From positions 18,266,852 to 18,330,851 of the forward strand of contig CM070520.1 in assembly GCA_036346375.1 (NCBI GenBank): a stretch of 64,000 nucleotides of DNA, given 5' to 3'. The stretch comes from Guadua angustifolia. Its lineage: Eukaryota > Streptophyta > Magnoliopsida > Poales > Poaceae. Position numbers and translations under genes: made by a program. The notes beneath the pieces were generated by a model. That model was not told where the DNA came from. It saw only the letters and a program-made list of their open reading frames with translations, and did no database searches. Positions within the stretch are counted from its first letter, which is position 1. Each line of letters opens with the position of its first letter. Positions 1-9,123 of the stretch are shown piece after piece.

Positions 1-1317
1 GAAGAGGAACGAGGAAGCATGTACATGATCGGAGAAGCTTTGAGATTACAATCCGATTCCAGCAATCACACGTGGAAGCATCTCGTGTCGTGTTTGCACG
101 GCCAAGACGCTGGCAAAGACGACACCGAGAATTTCAACCAAAGGTCGGGCAAGTGGCTTCAGCCTCGGGCTATGGATTGCGGCGCTGAATCAGGAAACCG
201 ACAAGGCGAAGAGGCGGTGGCTTTGCTGCTTGCGCGAGAGAGGAGAGGAGAGGGGGAGAAGATAGAGCTGACGTGTGGGGCTAGCTGGTTGTGACTATGA
301 GGGAGAGGCGGTTCACTGGTCGGCAGGTTCAAAAGGACTGGTCCATTTGGAAGTCACAACAAATGCAAATCTTTTTGTAGACTTCTGGACAACACGCAAT
401 CTCGCATTAATTGGGCCATCATATCAAGTCAATATTTCATGAAAATTTTGATACAGGTTGGAACAACTCTTGGTAGAAAAATTTAAACAATTCTGATAAT
501 GCATGTTGTCAGATTTTTCTATTTTTTAATTTTTATTTAATTTGAGATCAAAATGAGGTATATATTTTATGTAGATTTTTTTTTCAAGGTTTAGAATCAC
601 AGTATTTATTGTCTGTAAAAGTTTCATACTTTTAGCTTTAATATTTAAATTCTAAAACTTCTGACATTGCTATTTTAGATTTATTTACTTTCTATTTTTT
701 ATATTTTCAAAAGCTTTAAATATAAGTTTTAATTTTTCATATTTTTACCAGAGATGGATAATGATTTGATGTCAGCATGGTAAAAATATTGGCTTTAGAT
801 AAGCCATGGAGATTTCTACGAAAATCTGACAAGATCAAGATCAAATATCTTATCCCATGATTGCAAAATCTTTCTTTTATTTTAATTGTTCAGATGGCAT
901 GATTAGGGTTCTAGGGTATTTTGGAGTGCTTTGATATTATATTATTATTTTTGTAGATATTTTGTTGATATTTTACTTTTACTTTTTACTTTTACCATTT
1001 TACCATTTCAATATATATGACTTTTTCTTTTAAGGCAAAAACTCAAGAAAAACAAATAATTTTAGAAAAATGAGGAAGTGAACATTTAAATTAAAGATCA
1101 CATTTCAAATTCATTTTTATAGTTTGTTTATTTTAGATAAAAAGTTTTAATATTGCAATTCAATTCATTCTTTACTTAAAGTTAAAATGCAAGAAAATGA
1201 GGAAAAAAACATATTGTTTTAAATCAAAATCTTGATTCCAATTGAAATTTTTATTCAATTCCATTTTTAAATTTTAAATTTTTTATTTCATATTTTTGAA
1301 TTTTTCGGGATGTTATA
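1..1317. repeat. Old LTR-like repeat fragment, AT-rich 3' portion
   Basis: The stretch has a GC-richer start (1-360) and a very AT-rich remainder ending near 1317 in a GGGATGTTATA-type terminus. The last 300 bases resemble 19070-19345: both contain 'caagaaaa', 'ttcatttttat' and 'ttccatttttaaa' blocks in the same order before a GAT(G/A)TTA(T/C)A end. This suggests two diverged copies of one long-LTR family. A 91-codon open frame at 19-294 has no recognisable domain and is not called as a gene. The left end lies outside the window. Confidence 0.45.
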
Positions 1318-1641
1318 AATCAGCAAGTTTGCACAAGATTAGTTCCAACATTAATTAGCAAGTGAAATGTGCGCACAAGCACCGTTTCGTTGCACTTATT
1401 ACATAAAGAGACCATGCATGATGGTCCAGGGCAAAGCCACACAAATCCAAATCCCTGAGCATAGACAACACAACTGTTATGCTCTCACAATCACATTCAT
1501 GAGTCTCGAGACACACATGGAGAAAATAAACGCACACTCAGCTAAAACACACAAGTAGAAAGGATGACAAACCACACAAGCACACGTAGACAATCGTATG
1601 ATTCGATCGGTGAAAGGAGAAGCTTCCCTTCAGCGTCGATC
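1318..1641. other. Intergenic, downstream of NLR; nothing recognised
   Basis: Short spacer between the LTR-like repeat and the stop codon of the NLR tail. It probably holds the NLR 3' untranslated region (minus strand). No RNA gene, repeat or convincing coding frame was seen. Confidence 0.4.
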
Positions 1642-2478
1642 CTACTTCTCCCCAAAGAATGGAGACATTCCTTCATCATCTACTTCTTTTCCTTTGTCTT
1701 CATTCTGCGGTTTATTATGCTTGAAAACAAGGCGATCATTCGGATGTGCGTTAATATCTTTCCTGACCTGAAAAGGGACAGCATAACCGTTAAACTCTAG
1801 CTCTTTCAATTTTGGAAGTTCGTCGATTCCAGAGAGGGACTCCATCTCGGTGAAGGACCAGACAATCTTCTGGAGATTAGGAGCTGCTCCGCGGGTGAAG
1901 CTGATGTTGGTGATATCAGAGCACTGGACAATAAGAAGGTTGAGCTTTGGGAACTCATCTTCGTTGAAGGTAAGCTGCTTTTCGGCACATGATTTCTCCA
2001 GGAGCATGAGGCAGCGCATGCTTGGTTGCTTTGCAAGGATTTGTAGTTCTTCTTGCTTAAGCAAGGTAGCAGAAAGAATCACCTTGGCAATTCGCACGGC
2101 TTTGGTAAATAATGAAACAAGAGATGCGCTTTTGATCCCGCCGCCTTTCAACTCAACCTCCTGCAATCCTGGAAGGTTATTAATTTCAGAGAGGAACTCC
2201 ATTTTGTAGAAGGACAAGACGATCTTCCTGAGGTTAAAGCCTTCTTTGTTTTCAAAGGTGATCCTGGTGATGTTGGTTTCGGACAAGACGATCTCCTCAA
2301 GCTTAGGAGCTGCTCCCTCTTCAAATTTGATAGTAGCGATCTTGGTGTTGGACAAGATGATCTTCTCAAGCTTAGGAGCCGCTCCATTTCCAAAGCTGAT
2401 GTTGTTCATCTCGGGTGCGGACAAGTCTATCTTCTCGAGTTCAGGAGCTGCTCCGGCTTCAAAGTTGATGTCGGTCAT
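1642..2478 (-). pseudogene. LRR tail of the NLR, out of frame with the upstream part
   Basis: This 278-aa reading frame continues the leucine-rich repeats of the NLR directly upstream. Its first ATG overlaps the upstream stop codon (ATGA). The first ~95 residues are near-identical repeats of about 23-25 aa with a core like GAAPxLEKIxLS, followed by less regular LRRs, a second GAAPNLQKI repeat near the end and a charged C-terminus (KGKEVDDEG). The repeat phase passes smoothly across the junction if one base is missing near 2489-2490, so I read it as the C-terminus of one gene. The break is either a true truncating mutation or an assembly error. LRR tails of NLRs commonly recognise effectors or guard partner proteins; that role is inferred here. 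Confidence 0.75.
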
Positions 2479-5400
2479 GTTGGAGCCCTCAAAACAAGGT
2501 ACTTGAGTTTCAGAAACTCTTCCTTCGTGAAGGTGAGATTGCTGTCGGTGTATGACTCGTGCTGGAGCCTAACACAGCGCAACTTGGGCAGCTCGCCAAG
2601 TTCTTTCAAATTATCCTGGTTCAGAGAGGTATTATATAGAGTGGCCTTGGCAAGTTGATGACAGTGTTTGACCAACAATGGAAGAAGCCACCCACTAGTC
2701 TTTCCGCGGATGCTTAGGCTCTCAAGAATATTGCGAGGGTTTATCGAGCCGATGCCTTTGCTGGGAGGAATACCGACACTGCTGCCTTGTAGAGGTTTGA
2801 TGCTGATTGACAGAGACTGGAGGCTCTCACTCAGATCACTGATCGCTGTAACCAATTTCTTGAGGTGATCTGCCCTGTCGTGGATAACAACACCTAGCTT
2901 CCTTAGCTGCCATAGCTTGCCAATGTCTTTCAAGTCCTCTGAAGCCTCTACATGAGATAGTACCTCCATGTTTGTCATTTTTTCTATTCCGCGCGGAAGC
3001 TCGACAGCATTGAAGGATTCCATGGTCCTGTTGATGCTGTCTGTGCTTGTTGAAGTTGGATTGGTAGTATTAGCCAACAGACGCTTCAGCTTCAGGAGCA
3101 TAAGATGTTTTGTGGTGGACGCTTTCACACCGGTCTGCCGGATGTCCAATACCTCCAGCTGATGGAGGTTATTAATTTCCCTTGGTAGCTCGATAATAGG
3201 TATATTCCTTAGGCTCAGATACTTCAGTAGTAACATCTTGTTGCAGACGTTCTTGAGGTAGTGCTGCTTCATCCTGAAGTGTTGTTCATCACACCCTTCT
3301 AGGTCTAGCACCTTGACTAGCGGCAACTGATGTGATTCATGGAGTTCCCCCAAGAACTTAGAGATCTTATCCGATCTACGGATTCGTACCTCACTAAGAA
3401 CGGAGAAGTGGCGAGCATGATGATGTGACAAGCGTGTCTCCACAAAGTGCTCTTTCTTGGCAATATTGGTAATGCGTTCATGAACTATATCATGTACTAT
3501 ACAGCTCTTGACCTTTCCTGCAGCCCCAATGTCACCAGGATAAACAAAGCATCGGTTGATGAGTTCGTCAAAACATCGCTCGGCATGACGCACTGAGCTG
3601 AGCCAATCTTCTTTTTTTACCAGGCCGTCTGCAACCCACCGTCCTACTAAGCTCGATCGCCTGATCTTATGACCCCGAGGGAAGATAGCTAGATACCACA
3701 AGCAGGTCTGGTGTTCTCTAGGTAGAAAGCTGTAGGAGAACTTCAGCATCTTCCTAGCATTGGTATCCCATCCCGGTTCCCATCTGAAAACAAGGGTGTC
3801 AAGCAATTTGTCCAGTTCTTGTTTGCTCATATTAGGATTAACATACAGAGCACGAGCGAAGATCTTCATGCAGAATTCATGAGGTTCACATTTCTTCAAG
3901 ATATCTCGACAAATGGCAAGCATGTAGCCTTGTTCTTCTTTCCACAGCTGGCTTGTAATACTGCGCACCTTATTATGGTAGAAACCAACAAGAGAATAAA
4001 ACATAGGGGAGAGTGGTGGATTGCAGAATTTTCTGGCCATTTCGGGATGGTTTCTTGTGATCACTATCACTGCACTGCCGTCCGCGCAGCCCAGCATATT
4101 CAAAGCCTTCTTGATCTTCCCCCATTTGTCTACATCATCGTGGCCATCGAGAACAATCAAGGTGGTTTTATCTTTCAAATGCCCTTTAATCATCTCCAAG
4201 GCTTCTTTGACCAACAGATGATCTTTCATCTTCTGGAGGGTTCGTCCAATATTCCTCGTGGTTTCATTAATCTTCTCGTCCAATTTATCCATGCCTTCCT
4301 TCTCTGAATTGTCTTCCCTAGGCTTGGGAAGCAAGTCACGCAGCACACTTACTACGATCTTCTGCGTGGCTTCTTTAATATTCTCCGCAGTTTGATCCTC
4401 ACGCAATTTATCATCCTTGGCTTCCTTCACCGACATATCTTCATGGGGCTTGAGCTCCCGCAAGACGTCTCCTTTCATCTTCTTCATGATTTCTTTAATG
4501 TTCTTGGTGATTTGATCGTCGTCCGATTTATCCGTAGCTTCCTTTACCGGTCTGTCTTCCTTGGGATGGGGAAGCAGCTCCCGTAGGATGCCTTCATACT
4601 CAGAATGATCAAGACCAATCAAGGACTTCTCTTTACCTCTTTCCAGATGCGCTTTAAGCTTCTCTGCAGTTTTTATAATCATCTTGACTGATGTATATGT
4701 GGTGTCGACCGGGTCCTTGGGAAGCTGCTCCGCCAAGATGTCGTGGAGTATGTCCAAGGGTTCCAGTGAAACAAAAGTACCGGATCTTTTACCTGCTCCC
4801 AGGTAATCTTTAATCTTCTCCATGATTTCTTCAATCTTCGTGTCTATTTCGTACTCCAGCTTCTGCTGCTGCTTCTTCTGCTCATGCTCGCCAAGCAGAT
4901 CCTTCTGGATGTAACGGAGAATGTCCAAGGGTTCTATTAGCCAGTCTGTCCTGTTGCCGTATGATGACTTGTATTCTGAGGTTATCCAGAAATGCTTGAA
5001 TTTTTCCGCCACCAAGGGATGAGCCAACGCCTCATTTGCAATGTCAGCCCCGTCCTCTTCATCCGGTGCTGCAATGGCGATGGCTTGGAATCGGTCTTCG
5101 AGACATGGGGCTCGTTCATGGGCGTATCGGAGCCAACGGACTAGCTGTCGGGTGCACCCCTCCAGAAGGTGAGGCTCGGAAAGGGCTTGAGCTCTCATAG
5201 CCTCATCCTCAGGCGTCAGTTCATCATCATCAGGAAAAATACATTCACCTCCTCCGCCTGCGGCTTGAGTCTGAGACGGTGACGTCGCTTCGTGAATGTA
5301 AGGCGGGCTGGTCGTTGTCGTCTTCATGGATGTTGGGGTCTCGACGCCGTACCTCTGCCGCCGCTTGCCGACGTCACGCGCCCGATGCTTGAGCTTGCGT

Positions 5401-5765
5401 AACTGGATGGCCGCACGGTGCTGAGCGTACAGCTTCTTCAGGTACCAAGGAATTACCCCCCACAGGTAACCCAGGCGGACCCTGGCTAAGCGTACCGCCG
5501 CCGGATCACCGCGCTGCAGGTAGGTGTCGATGCAGGAGCTGCATTCGTAGGCGAGGTCCCGGACCTGCTTCATCCACGTGCGGACCTGCTCATCGTGCTC
5601 CCCGCCCGGGGGCGTCGTCCTGGCGAGGTGCTGGAGAAAGCTGTTCATGCTCTCCATCTCCTCCTTGATGAACTGCACGTCGTTCCCGACGCCGCTCAGC
5701 AGCTGCCCCTCGTTGCGGATAACGCCCAACAGCGAGTGGACGGCTCCCGAGGCGAGCTCAGCCAT
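2475..5765 (-). CDS. CC-NLR immune receptor with degenerate NB-ARC and repeat-expanded linker
   Basis: A 1096-aa protein in one uninterrupted exon; the start was chosen because MAELASGAVHSLLG is a typical Rx-type coiled-coil beginning. Order: coiled coil (1-140, EDVID-like region around 62-83); low-complexity stretch (147-185); NB-ARC-like start at 225-265, where the Walker A site expected after IAIAAP is replaced by an acidic DEEDGAD; an expanded repetitive region (275-530) with recurring ILRELLP and NIKEIMKKMK cores; kinase-2-like LIVLDGHDD (536-544); RNBS-B-like GSAVIVITRN (563-572); winged-helix CLWYLAIFPRGH (688-699); VHD in place of MHD (757-759); LRRs from about 815. NLRs are intracellular immune sensors or helpers. 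Lack of the P-loop lysine argues against normal nucleotide switching, so this may be a regulatory or sensor-type member. The LRR is cut short at 1096 by a frameshift, with more LRR in frame -1. Confidence 0.85.
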   Translation of the reverse strand: MAELASGAVHSLLGVIRNEGQLLSGVGNDVQFIKEEMESMNSFLQHLARTTPPGGEHDEQVRTWMKQVRDLAYECSSCIDTYLQRGDPAAVRLARVRLGYLWGVIPWYLKKLYAQHRAAIQLRKLKHRARDVGKRRQRYGVETPTSMKTTTTSPPYIHEATSPSQTQAAGGGGECIFPDDDELTPEDEAMRAQALSEPHLLEGCTRQLVRWLRYAHERAPCLEDRFQAIAIAAPDEEDGADIANEALAHPLVAEKFKHFWITSEYKSSYGNRTDWLIEPLDILRYIQKDLLGEHEQKKQQQKLEYEIDTKIEEIMEKIKDYLGAGKRSGTFVSLEPLDILHDILAEQLPKDPVDTTYTSVKMIIKTAEKLKAHLERGKEKSLIGLDHSEYEGILRELLPHPKEDRPVKEATDKSDDDQITKNIKEIMKKMKGDVLRELKPHEDMSVKEAKDDKLREDQTAENIKEATQKIVVSVLRDLLPKPREDNSEKEGMDKLDEKINETTRNIGRTLQKMKDHLLVKEALEMIKGHLKDKTTLIVLDGHDDVDKWGKIKKALNMLGCADGSAVIVITRNHPEMARKFCNPPLSPMFYSLVGFYHNKVRSITSQLWKEEQGYMLAICRDILKKCEPHEFCMKIFARALYVNPNMSKQELDKLLDTLVFRWEPGWDTNARKMLKFSYSFLPREHQTCLWYLAIFPRGHKIRRSSLVGRWVADGLVKKEDWLSSVRHAERCFDELINRCFVYPGDIGAAGKVKSCIVHDIVHERITNIAKKEHFVETRLSHHHARHFSVLSEVRIRRSDKISKFLGELHESHQLPLVKVLDLEGCDEQHFRMKQHYLKNVCNKMLLLKYLSLRNIPIIELPREINNLHQLEVLDIRQTGVKASTTKHLMLLKLKRLLANTTNPTSTSTDSINRTMESFNAVELPRGIEKMTNMEVLSHVEASEDLKDIGKLWQLRKLGVVIHDRADHLKKLVTAISDLSESLQSLSISIKPLQGSSVGIPPSKGIGSINPRNILESLSIRGKTSGWLLPLLVKHCHQLAKATLYNTSLNQDNLKELGELPKLRCVRLQHESYTDSNLTFTKEEFLKLKYLVLRAPT

Positions 5766-6480
5766 CGCTGACGCTCGGCGGTCGCCTCCGGCTGTCGCCC
5801 CGGAGCCGGACGGCCGGCTGGTGTTGGCGTTAGCACGGCAAATCCACTGGAGAGTTGTTTCGTGGTTTTTTCGGTAAATGTTGTGTCTTGTGTGATTTGT
5901 GCTAGCTCTTCGGCCCTAGCCTAACAGCTGGTGTGTCGGAGTAGTTTTGCGGGGAATAAAGATCGATCGATGCGAATGCATTATGCATGCATCAGTGCCG
6001 CATCGCCAGAGAACGCGATTCCGTCGGTCTCTTCTTTCTTTCTTCCATTCCCATGGACGACGACGCTACACCCAGGTCCACTTTCTTTCTTCGGCCGGCT
6101 TTTGTAACGTCTTCCATTCCCATCGGTCTCTTCTTTCTTTCTTCGGCTTTTGTAACGTCTTCCATTCCCATCGGTCTTCGGCTTTTGTAACGTGCAGTTT
6201 TGCCATTTGCATGTTTGCCCGTTTTTGGTTAACCTCAAATCGATTTTCTTGGCCTTAATTTGTGAGTGTTTTGTTATCGATGTCATTCCTGGCCCCACGC
6301 TTCATTGTGCAAAGCAAGACTTTGACTCGTTACAAGGTGGGCTAGCTATTCTGTACATATCATTTTATATATACAACTTTTGGTAGCACGAAGATTGGCA
6401 TCTTGTTAATTGTTTTTCTGTTAGGTTTTTTTCCATGTCTGCACATGGTTTTGATGTCGAGAGGAATGTTAATCAGTGGA
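5766..6480. other. NLR upstream region
   Basis: The first ~120 bases are GC-rich and probably hold the NLR 5' untranslated region and promoter (minus strand). No TATA box could be assigned with confidence. The middle holds the minisatellite listed separately; the rest, to 6480, is AT-rich with no gene seen. Confidence 0.4.
6024..6200. repeat. Minisatellite upstream of the NLR
   Basis: Three to four imperfect copies of a pyrimidine-rich unit of up to ~50 bp: 'tcggtctcttctttctttc' followed by 'ttcggcttttgtaacgtc' and 'ttccattcccatcgg'. The first copy carries an extra ~30 bp and the last is shortened. It lies 260-430 bp upstream of the NLR start codon. Confidence 0.7.
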
Positions 6481-8052
6481 TGTAACGGCCCTCATTTTGA
6501 CGTGAAATGTTAAAATGAGAATCTATGTGCATGCAGTATTAGTCCTATGATCAGTGACTAGTACGCACATACAATATTGATATCACATCCATACGCATGG
6601 TACATATATATTTCATTAAGTAATTACTGTCTTACAGGCCCAAAAATACATAATTATTGCAGCAAAAAAAAAAAAAAACAAAAGACTTGTAGTTTGCCCA
6701 TTAGCCTCGTAGGCAATTGACAAGACAAAGCCCTAGAAAAGCTTATCAGCATACTCCTCATAGCCTGCGTCATAATACGTATCTTCTAGATTCTCATTAT
6801 TTTCAAAAGCTAAGCCAACAAATAAGAACACTTCTCGCACTTACCAATTTATTGATATTTCTCTTATCTCTTGATCATCTAGAGAGTAGTCCGGAGTTGC
6901 GTAATCCCTGCCGATCTTAAAATTGGCAACCATGGCGGTCGACAGTGTATGAACCCAATTCGACTATGGCGGCCGCAAGGTTCTTCTGCAGTCAAGCTGG
7001 TACAGGGCATGGCCGAGTCAGTGCCTAGACAGGGCATGGGTCTGTATGTCGCTTATGGTGGCTTGTAACCTGATTTGCTATGGTAAATACATCACTCAGG
7101 TGAGCCTGGCTGACTGATAAACAGAGGCTGCGCGCAGATGGAGTGATGGCCAGTGGTGAGCTATGCCGTGGCAGAATATGGACTATTTTTGTCACATACA
7201 GCTATCTCTCTATTGTGCGGTGATTGCTGGAGAAATCTCGGTTGACTGAATCGGCACAGCGCGGGGAGCTTCGTTCGGTTCGACAGGTACACAGGGAAGC
7301 AGAGGCTTGGCAGAGAGGGAAGAGGTCCAGGGCGATGACACAGGTAATGAGAGTGCCGCGCGCAAAAACGCGATTCGGTTCACACCGGTGGTGATCTAAA
7401 GAGCCGAAGTTCTTCGCCTGCCGTGGCAGTGAAATCGGATCCAAATCCCTGCCGTGGCAGCACTTCAGTTGGGTTTAGACTTCAGACCGCCTCGGCAAGA
7501 CTCGGGCAGAGAGGTGAGCGAGGTTGGTTTGCTAGAGAAGACAAGGGGCAACGCATTTCACGGGGCATTCGGCCCGATGATTGCGATGCTTGGATGCTAA
7601 CCTTGTGACTTAACCAGATCACCATGGAACAGAGGACGGCAGTCGCAAGAAAGGGGAGGCCCGCTGGAGTGGTCAGTGAGTCTAAAGGAGGACTGACTTG
7701 ATTTTTCACTGGACATATAAGGATTGGTTCATTTAATAGGCCTGTCAAATCTTGTCTAATACTTTTGAATATTTTCGTGAGTAATCTCACTATAAAAATT
7801 CCAGCTGAAGATTTTATCTGTAGAAATTATTAAACTTCTGACAAGCACTGCTGCACAAATAAATCCTTTCTGTTTCTTATTTTTCTTAGATAGCAATAAG
7901 CTTTATTTTATGTGAAAATTTTTCTGTGTGATACTATTAGTATTGGGAGTTACCACAAAGATTTCAGGTGTCTATCAGTTATATTTATTTTTATAAAATT
8001 ATGACATGGGTTCGCATGTCTTTGAGAATTTTTCGAGTTGACATGGAGATGA
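6481..8052. repeat. Long-LTR relic, left part (interrupted at 8053)
   Basis: It starts with TGTAACGGCCCTCATTTTG, a start typical of grass long-LTR gypsy elements, and runs to the insertion point of the Ty3 element at 8053. The sequence resumes at 18999 and ends at 19345 in GATATTACA. Together the halves make about 1.9 kb with TG...CA ends. No matching 5-bp duplication flanks them (gtgga on the left, aatat on the right), so a solo LTR is not proven. The middle (7200-7640) is GC-rich with no reliable coding frame; the last third resembles 300-1000. Confidence 0.5.
8048..8052. other. Target-site duplication GATGA, left copy
   Basis: The five bases directly before the LTR at 8053 are gatga; the same five follow the other LTR at 18994-18998. 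This proves the outer limits of the element between them. Confidence 0.9.
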
Positions 8053-8698
8053 TGTCGATGATCGGGATCGCCTGACCGCAAAAGTGAAAAGGGGATCGGT
8101 GTGAACGGGGACCCAGGAAGCGCTTCGCTTAACAATGGTGTGGACGTAGGTCGATGCGTGGCGTCAGCGAGCAGGGGACAGCGGATTATACTGGTTTGAG
8201 CCCCCACGAGGGTAACAACTCTACGTCCAGTCTTCTCCAGAGGCGGAGGAATTCACTAATTGTCAGTACAAAGGGTGGATTACAGCTCGAGCTTGAGTAC
8301 TCTGTTGCGTTTACTGGTCTAAGGCTAGTGTGTTGATGTCCCCCCTGCCGCTCTGCTTCAGGAGACTTTATACCCCTCCTAGCCGTTGCCAGAAACAGCC
8401 AGGAGAGATTCCCGGAGACGTGCAAGGCGTGGATTGAAGATACGCTGCAACCGTCGCGGATCTGGCGCCCACGTCTGCCTTGACTCCGAGAACTTCGGTC
8501 TTGGTAACCGCCGGGTAAACGCACTCCCTTGAGCCAAGGTCAAGGTCGTGCGGGGACGGGATCCCCTACCGCCTGAGCTTGAGGTCGTGCGGGTATCAAC
8601 GTTGCTTAGGTCTTGGTCGAGGCGCCTCACCGCATTGTCCCGAGCTGGGGACCCTGTTGACCGTGTGTTGACTTGTTAGATTTTATCAATCCCCAACA
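8053..8698 (-). repeat. 3' LTR of Tat element 1
   Basis: 646 bp, plus-strand ends TGTCG...CCCCAACA. It matches 18371-18993 almost throughout, with scattered substitutions and small indels, some in its last third. A minus-strand TATA-like motif (GGGTATAAAG) lies at about 8367-8376. Confidence 0.92.
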
Positions 8699-8714
8699 GC
8701 TAGCCCCCGAGGCT
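8699..8714 (-). other. Polypurine tract of Tat element 1
   Basis: On the minus strand the bases directly before the 3' LTR read GAGCCTCGGGGGCTAGC, a G-rich tract of the kind used to prime plus-strand DNA. A similar CTCGGGG sequence stands at the same place beside the LTR at 49940. Confidence 0.6.
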
Positions 8715-9123
8715 CAAGGTCGCGGCAGGAATCTAGGTCGACCTCGAGCCTCCTCACACGAACAGAGGGGACTTCCTTCTGGAACTTTTGAGCCTGGAGT
8801 CAAGGTCGGGCGGAGACCTATCGCCAGGCCTTTGAAACGTTACACCTGGCACCCCTTGAACTTCACGATGCTGGTACGAATTCGATCGGTTAGAGGGAGC
8901 GCCTGTACCGCTTTGAAACCGCCGCCCGATCTTTAATTGCGCCTTCAAATCACCACCAGCACACCTTTTGAGGCGTCCTAGCCCTAAACTGCCGACAATC
9001 CAGGTCCATAAGCCTAAGTCTTCTGCGACCTTCAGAGAACTCCCGATTTCCTCGTGCTCATCGACTCCTAGCCCTCTGCCCGAGCAACCCTCCCGTCCTC
9101 GATCGAGCCTGAAAGCGATCGCC

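Noticed and set aside
19..294. Small protein gene of 91 codons
   Set aside because: No domain, and the segment lies in repeat-like DNA related to other LTR relics.
5981..6298. 105-codon minus-strand frame upstream of the NLR
   Set aside because: It is the translation of the minisatellite (KSRRKKEETDGNGR repeats), not a gene.
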